From Adiantum capillus-veneris (Eukaryota; Streptophyta; Polypodiopsida; Polypodiales; Pteridaceae), in contig CM043944.1 in the NCBI GenBank assembly GCA_014529385.2, positions 168,587,740-168,651,739 on the forward strand: DNA of 64,000 bases, written 5' to 3'. Within the stretch, counting starts at the first letter, position 1. Every line of letters starts with the position of its first letter. The translations under genes were made by a program, and so were the position numbers. A model generated the notes under the pieces. It searched no databases, was not told where the DNA came from, and was given only the letters and a program-made list of their open reading frames with translations. Shown piece after piece: positions 57,370-64,000 of this stretch.

Positions 57370-59535
57370 ATATAGTCCACCACTTGTCCAACCTACTTCC
57401 AAGGTGGTTTGTAGGTCCACCACTTGTCCAAGCTAGCTCTACTAAAACAATCTATCTCTATTGTTTCAAATCAATATATGAATGGAGTGTAGCTACTATG
57501 TCTCTGAGCATGAATGGTTTGACGCAAAGGTCCGCCACTTGTCCAACCTACTATCCATTGTGTGATGGAGGCTTTAGCCCAAGGTGGCTTGAAGGTCCAC
57601 CACCTTTCCAAGCTAGATCTATTGAAACAAGCTATCTCTATTGTTTCAAGGTCAACGTGTGAATTGGTGTAGCTACTATGTTTACTACCATGGATGGTTT
57701 GGGGCATAGGTCCACCCCTTGTCCAACCTACTATCCATTGTGTTATGGAAGCTTTAGCCCAAGGTGGTTTGAAGGTCCACCACCTGCTGTCCAAGATAGT
57801 TCTATTGAAACAAGCTATCTATGTTGTTTCAAGGTCAATGTGTGAATGGAGTGTAGCTACTATGTCTATTAGCATGGATGGTTTGGGGAAGAGGTCTACC
57901 GCTTGTCCAACCTACTATCAAGTGTGTTATGGAGGCTTTTTCCCTTGGTGGTTTGAAGGTCCACCACCTGTCCAAGCTAGATCTATTGTTTCAACGTCAA
58001 TGTGTGAAAGGAGTGTAGCTACTATGTTTACTACCATGGATGGATTGGTACAAAGGTCCACCCCTTGGCCAACCTACTGTGTTATGGAGGTTTTATCCCA
58101 AGGTGGTTTAAAGGTCTACCATCTGTCCAAGCTAGCTCTATTGAATGGTTCTATCTCTATTGTTTAAAGATCAATTTGTGAATGGAGTGTAGCTACTAGA
58201 TTTACTATCATGGATGGTTTGGGATAAAGGTCCACCATTTGTTCAACCTACTATCCATTGTGTTCTTGAGGTTTTAGTGCAAGTTGGTTTGAAGGTCCAC
58301 CACCTGTTCAAGCTAGATAAATTGCACAAAGATATCTCTATTGTTTCAAATTCAATGTGTGAATGGAGTGTAGCTACTTTGCTTACTACCATGGATAGTT
58401 TGGGGCAAAGATCCACCACTTTTCCAACATACTATCCATTGTGTTATGGAGGTTTTAGCCCAAGATTGTTTGAAGGTCCACCACCTGTTCAAGCTAGCTC
58501 CATTGAAAGAAGCTATCTCTATTGTTTCAAGGTCAATGTGTGAATGGAGTGTAGCTACTTTTTTAACTACCATCGATGGTTTGGGGTAGAGGGCCAATAC
58601 TTGTCCAACCTACTATCCATTGTGTTATCAAGGTTTTAGCCCAAGGTTGTTTGAAGGTCCACCACCTCTCGAAGCTAGCTCTATTGAAAGAAGCTATCTC
58701 TATTATTTGAAGGTTAATGTATGAATGGAGTGTACTACTATGTTTATTACCATGGATAGTATGGGGCAAAGGTCCACCACTTGTCCAACCTACTATCCAT
58801 TGTGTTATGGAGGTTTTAGCCTAGGGTTGTATGAAGGTGGAGTACCTGTTCAAGCTATCTCTAATGTTTCAGTGTCAATGTGTGAATGGAGTGTAGCTAT
58901 TATCTCTATTACCATGGATGGTTTGGGACATAGGTCCACAACATGTCCAACCTACTATCCCTTGTGTTATAGTGGTGGGTTTAGCCCAAGGTGGTTTGAA
59001 GGTCCACCACCTGTCCAAGCTAGCTCTATTTAATAGCCGTATCTCTATTTTTTGCAGGTCAATGTGTGAATGCAATGTAGCTATTATGCTTACTACCATG
59101 GATGGTTTGTGGAAAACGTCCACCACTTGTCCAACCTACTATCCCTTGTGTTATAAGTCTTTTAGTCCAATGTGGTTTGAAGGTCCACCACCTGTCCAAG
59201 CTAGCTCTATTAAAAGAATCTATCTCTATTCTTTGAAGGTCACTGTGTAAATGGAGTGTAGCTATTGTGTTTACTACCATAGATGGTTTGGGGTAGAGGT
59301 CCACCGCTTGTCCAACCTGCTATCCATTGTGTTATGTAGATTTTAGCCCTATGTGGTTTGAAGGTCAATGTGTGAATGGAATGTAGCTACTACGTTTATC
59401 TAACATGGATGGTTTGGGGCAGAGGTCCACCACTTTTCCAACCTACTAACCATTGTGTAATGAAGGTTTTAGTCCAAGGTGTTTTAAAGGTCCACCACCT
59501 ATCAAAGCTAGCTGTATTGACTCAGTCCTATCTGT

Positions 59536-59606
<71 letters not shown>

Positions 59607-61145
59607 TGGTTTGGGGTAGAGGTCCAACACTTTTCCAACCTACTATCCATAGTGTTAGTGAGGTTTTAGCCCAAGCGTTTGAAGGTCCACCACCTGTCCA
59701 AGCTAGATCTCTTGAAAGAAGCTATCTCTATTGTTTGAAGGTCAATGTGTGAATGGAGTAGAGCTACTATGCTTACTACCATTGATGGTTTGGGATAGAG
59801 GTCCACCACTTGTTCAACCTACTAAACATTGCATTGTGGAGGTTTTAGCCCAAGTTTGTTTGAAGATCCACCACCTATCCAAGCTAGCTCTATTGAAAGA
59901 ATCTATCACTATTATTTGCAGGTTAAAGTCTGAATGGAGTCTAGCTACTATGTTTACTACAATGGAGGGTTTGGGACAGAGGTCCATCACTTGTACAATT
60001 TACTAGCCATTGTGTTATGGAGGTTTTAGCCCAAGGTGGTTTGAAGGTCCGCCACCTGTCCAAGCTAGCTCTATTGAATACTCCTATCTCTACTCTGATA
60101 GTGTGGATGGTTTGGGATAGAGGTCTAGCACTTGTCCAACCTACTATCCATTGTGTTATTGAGGTTTTATCCCAAGGTGGTTTGAAGGTCCACAACCTAT
60201 CCAAGATAGCTCTATTGAAAGAATCTATCTCGTTTATTTGAAGGTCAATGTGTGAATGGAGTGTAGCTACTATGTTTACTACCATGGATGGTTTGGGCAT
60301 AGGACCATCACTTGTCTAACCTACTAGCCATTTTGTTATGCAGGTTTTAGCCCTATGTGGTTTGAAGGTCCACCACCTATCCAAGCTCGCTCTATTGAAT
60401 ATTCATGTCTCTACTCTGATAGAGTGGATGGTTCTGGTTAGACGTCCAACACTTGTCCAACCTACTATCCATTGTGTTATGGAGGTTTTAGCCCAAGACG
60501 GTTTGAAGTTTCACCACCTATCTAAGCTAGATCTATTGAAAAAATCTATCTCTATTGTTTGAAGGTTAATGTGTGAATTTAGTGTAGCTACTATGTTTAC
60601 TACCATGGATGGTTTGGGGTAGAGCTCCAACACATGTCCAACCTACTATTCATTGTGTTATGGAGGTTTAAGTCCAAGGTGGTTTGAAGGTCCATCACTT
60701 TTCCAAGCTAGCTCTATTGAAAAAAGCTCTCATTTGAAGGTCAATTTGTGAATGGAGTGTAGATGCTATGTTTACTACCATGGATGGTTGTGGGTAGAGG
60801 TCCACCACTTGTCCAACCTACTTCCATTGTGTTCTAAAGGTTTTAGCCCAGGTTGGTGTGAAGATCCACCATCTACCCAAGTTAGATCTATTGAACAAAG
60901 CTATCTCTATTGTTTCAAAATTGTGTGTGAATGGAGTGTAGCTACTTTGTTCCATGGATGGTTTGGAGGAAAGCTCCACCACTTGTCAACCTACTATCCA
61001 TTGTGTTATGGAGGTTTTAGCCCAAGATTGTTTGAAGGTCCACCACCTGTCCAAGCTATCTCCTTTGAAAGAAGCTATCTCTATTGTTTCAAGGTCAATG
61101 TGTGAATGGAGTGTAGCTACTTTTTTTCCTACCATGGATGGTTTG
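57370..61145 (-). repeat. Satellite C, right arm (inverted)
   Basis: About 20 monomers of roughly 180 bp carrying, on the plus strand, GTGTGAATGGAGTGTAGCTA, CTACCATGGATGGTTTGGGG, GTCCACCACTTGTCCAACC, TACTATCCATTGTGTTATGG and AGGTTTTAGCCCAAGGTGG. These are the reverse complements of the left-arm landmarks. Some monomers are partial. Open frames here are repeat translations. Confidence 0.92.
59538..59603 (+). repeat. (CT)n microsatellite inside the right arm
   Basis: About 33 CT units replacing the middle of one satellite C monomer. Confidence 0.95.
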
Positions 61146-61159
61146 GGCTTGTTTTGTGC

Positions 61160-61651
61160 CTTAAAGGACTTCTTTTGAAGACAATCGAAACAAAGCATGG
61201 ATATTCTTTGCCATCTTGGGCTCAACACATGCGTCTTGTGGAGGACAAAGATGAAGTTTATCATGCGGTGCGCCTAGACGCATAAATGTTTTTGGATTTC
61301 TATGGTGAATACTTTGAGCTATGGATATGGAGTTGCTTTTACCTAACAAGAGTGCAACACAACACACAAAAATGTTTCCCAAAGCATTATAGCAAGTTCA
61401 AGATCTTTATGAGTAAGAAGTGTTGCCAAAATTCAAACATCATGTTAGGATTTAGGAGGGTTTATCATAAAAAATTGAGCGATATTTGGAAGATGTTTGA
61501 GGACTTGGATGCAAAGAATACCTTGAATTTTTATGATAGTCTATATAGGATGATATGGAATATGCCAGGAACATATCTTATATTTCCAAAGATGTGGAGG
61601 CAAACACCTGAGCAAATTCAAAGATTCTTGCAAGAAACGATTATTCCATAG
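61160..61651 (+). pseudogene. Unrecognised coding remnant outside the right arm
   Basis: Plus-strand frame open from about 61165 (TIETKHGYSLPSWAQHMRLV) through a TAG at about 61281, then ATG 61286 to a stop at 61651, with DFYGEYFELWIWSCFYL, CCQNSNIMLGFRRVY and MPGTYLIFPKMW. Rich in aromatic residues and quite protein-like. The family is unknown. It starts within 25 bp of the end of satellite C, so it may belong to the neighbouring sequence into which the array expanded. Confidence 0.3.
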
Positions 61652-61894
61652 TTACTTGGATGGTTGTATGCAGGAGACAAGAGAGATCATACCCATAACC
61701 AATTGTAAATCAGTATAGTGATCTTGAGACAAAGCATGTCCTCCATGTGTACGTGTCAAGGTGATAACATTAAAGAAGGTTGAGAATGATCCTTTTTATG
61801 GCCAGATGATGTCCTTTTAGTATGATGTGTATTTGTATTACTAAATAATTCAAAGGTTATTTTTAAACAAAGATGTGTCAATTTGATGAACACT

Positions 61895-62150
61895 TGCATG
61901 GAATGCACCCTACTCTAAGGGGACTTGCATGTATTCTACAGGGTATCCTATTATAAAGAAAATTATGTGTACACAGAGTGCACCCTTCTCTAAGGGGACT
62001 TTCACGTATTACTCCAGTGTATGCTATTATAAGGAGAATCCTATGTGATGGACCGTGCTATGTTCTAAGGGACTTGTAATGGAGTGCACTCTACTCTAAG
62101 AGGACTTCCATGTATTACTAGAGTGTATCCAATTAAAAGGAGAATCCAAT
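61895..62150 (+). repeat. Short tandem repeat, three diverged copies
   Basis: GTGCACYCTxCTCTAAGGGGA with TATTACT and TATTATAAGGAGAATCC recurs at about 61905, 61978 and 62083 (75-105 bp spacing). Confidence 0.75.
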
Positions 62151-62152
62151 GT

Positions 62153-64000
62153 TGTTGACCGCTGTCGAGAAATTTGCGGTCTTGCCGGGAAAGCACCGGG
62201 CTTATAGATGTGAGAATTTGTGAGAGAACTCAACAAAAACTATATGAAGGAGTTAAACCATAGATGCCATGAAGACTAGGGTTTGGAAAGAAGTGTAATC
62301 AAAGAAGACCCACTCTTTCTCTCTTGCACTCACACACACAAAGAAAGAACGCAAAAGAGAATGTCAAAACAACACAAGGATGAAAACATCAAGGCTATGG
62401 TCATATCGTATCATGGGTAGTATGGAAGGGTTGATTGTTGAGTTAATGGCATTCAATATTGGCTGACCAAATAGGCTATGAATTGTTCTTTGGAATTGTA
62501 GCTTTGTGCTTACCATAATATATATATTTTGTCTAGTGATTGGGATTAATTGTGTATACAAATCCTCTTGGTTCATAACAAGATAACTACGCTTACGTCA
62601 AAAGAAAAGTTATAGTCTATGAGAGGTAGTATGATGGGATCCGGTGATAGAAGTATTTCATTAAGCCTTTCTAGGCCAAAGAGAAACACTATACGTTGTT
62701 GAAAGTGTATTTTACGGCTAATCCATACGTTAATTCTAATAGATTGTACAGAGTGAAAGCAATAGAAATTATCATCATGTGGGTTATTCATCTAGGATAG
62801 TATGTGAGAAATGTATATATGAGAGAAGAGAAGGGAAGAGAAGAGAAGAGAGTTTCCCTCCCAAGCCCTATTCTTGCCCGTAGGCAATAAGGATACTGCA
62901 GAGAGAGATGTACCTGTAGCAAGGAGAACCTAAAATTTGTAGAGAGGATGAATTACTAAGAGTGGGAGAGATAGATTTGGTTAAAGAGATGAGATTAGAT
63001 ATATATATATATGTTGGATTAGAGATGAAAAAGAAAACAACAAGAAATCAAGAAAACATCAATGTAGAACACATCTTACTTGACAAACCCTTCGACACCA
63101 TTATTGATGGAGAGAGAAGAAGAGGGGAGAATTCAACGTTGATTGATACGCCAAGTCCAAGACCTTCCTTAATTAGAGTTGATCTTCCAAGGATAGTGTA
63201 CAAGAATGGCTAGTCTTCCTCTAGGAGAAAGTGTAGGCTCGGGCTTATGTTAATGGCTAAGTACAATTAGGCATTACTACACACTCCTTCAAAAATTCCT
63301 CTCATCAATGGCTTGAATGCTTGAGTTTATTTTCAAGGAAGAAGAGGTCCCCTTTTATAGGTGAAGGGAACCCCCAAGGGTTTACACAAGAAGAGAGGAG
63401 CCAGTGTGAATAGGAATTGGAAAAGTTGGAAATGAGCTGTCCCTGCATGATGTGGGCAGACTGAGTCCAGTATTTTGATCATATCTCCTCAACCGTGGCT
63501 CCAAATAAAAAAGTAAAAATATGGGCAAAAACTTCAGCTCATTAGCTACGATTTTCATTTTAAAATCATTTTCCAATTCGGATTGGAACCTTGTGTAAAA
63601 AATTCATCAAAATAGGGTCCATTTCTGGCAGAAAAAGTCTTCCCGTGGTCCCCTTAGCTTAGACTTTCATTTAATTCCAAAGGACACCTCATGCCATATG
63701 AAAGCATGACATTGCTCCTTGACAATGTTTTGTAATCATGCTTGCAATAATGCATTAAAATAAGTGTATCTTTGAAATCATGCCACCTAGTGTCCCACTA
63801 GGATTTGATTCCCTCCTAGTAGCTATTTAAAAAGAAATATAAGAAAAGTATAAAAAATACATAGAATATATATATATTGGAGTTTACCCTAGATATAGGA
63901 TCTAGCTAGGGTGTGAGATCATACTGAGATAGTAGAAATAAAGAATCAATGCTTTTTGCCCCAAGTTAAAGAGGCGGAGCTATTGAGCTTTTCCCATAGT
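62153..64000 (-). mobile_element. Possible LTR or LTR-like region, minus strand, cut by window edge
   Basis: Begins TGTTGACCGCTG after the tandem repeats. A strong minus-strand TATA box (CCTATAAAAGGGG, about 63351-63363) is followed downstream on that strand by purine-rich tracts. No partner LTR or coding domain is in view, so the call rests on the TATA box, the TGTT start and the lack of genes. Confidence 0.25.
62364..62791 (-). other. Two diverged tandem ORFs of 70 and 72 codons
   Basis: Minus-strand frames 62791-62573 and 62576-62364 overlap by 4 bp (ATGA-like junction). They resemble each other along their length: RKIHFQQRIVFLFGLERLNE versus TKLQFQRTIHSLFGQPILNA, both ending in a similar DVxVxxLF/LL phrase. 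The DNA has diverged more obviously than the protein pattern. Whether they are translated is unknown. Confidence 0.3.

Larger units (their letters stand above)
48563..61145. mobile_element. Foldback-like element: inverted satellite C arms around a 5.7-kb coding core
   Basis: Satellite C runs forward at 48563-51640 and in reverse complement at 57370-61145, so the two 3-4 kb arrays face each other like very long terminal inverted repeats. Between them lie minus-strand remnants of a ParB/DGQHR-like gene starting 40 bp inside the right arm and a NIF/HAD phosphatase-like gene. Isolated inverted cores also occur inside (52078, 52174, 52276, 54242, 54358). Foldback elements of animals and plants have long inverted repeats made of tandem subunits; this is the same architecture with unfamiliar genes. 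I found no target duplication or precise ends, so transposition is inferred. Confidence 0.5.

Noticed and set aside
57321-61178. Similar repeated frames in the right arm
   Set aside because: Same satellite C monomers in inverted orientation, no independent protein.

Overview
The window is nuclear DNA of a land plant. It has GT-AG introns, an ATL-type RING-H2 relic, an apparently plastid-targeted gene, Ty3/gypsy elements of Athila/Tat-like character, a Helitron of the helicase-endonuclease type, and kilobases of satellite. A seed-free plant such as a fern fits the large repeat-rich layout, but I cannot prove the clade. I see no rRNA, tRNA or CRISPR. The only gene that looks ordinary and intact is a 257-codon single-exon gene at 12764-13534.

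Layout. 1-7330: minus-strand Ty3/gypsy element cut by the window edge (decayed gag-pol, a leader with four palindromic phrases, a tRNA-Asp-like primer site, one 892-bp LTR). 7338-10665: two decayed genes of families I do not recognise. 10990-11760: RING-H2 (ATL) pseudogene. 12764-13534: probable plastid protein, then a triple 3' repeat. 13936-18306: mostly non-coding, with microsatellites. 18307-24430: a Helitron whose minus-strand body is split. Its helicase-endonuclease part (18307-20300) and its pre-Rep part (23881-24430) are separated by a plus-strand cassette holding an intron-bearing RPA-like gene and a Myb-like gene. 27941-29626: an 843-bp tandem duplication. 31051-61145: a 30-kb satellite complex.

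The satellite complex has three families (A, B, C) sharing one core, CAAGTGGTGGAYCT. Family A is interrupted by a 13.1-kb LTR element with a perfect GGTGG target duplication. Its primer site, purine tract and TATA box all say minus strand, yet it contains a 9.35-kb plus-strand gag-pol frame broken only by stop codons. That frame carries a second retropepsin-like domain after the integrase. Family C occurs twice in opposite orientation (about 48563-51640 and 57370-61145). These two arms enclose a 5.7-kb core with minus-strand remnants of a ParB/DGQHR-like gene with introns and a NIF/FCP1-type HAD phosphatase gene. This foldback-like structure is the best candidate for an undescribed system.

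61160-64000: an unrecognised ORF, short tandem repeats, two diverged tandem ORFs, and a region with a minus-strand TATA box that may be another LTR. Copy counts and divergences were judged by eye.
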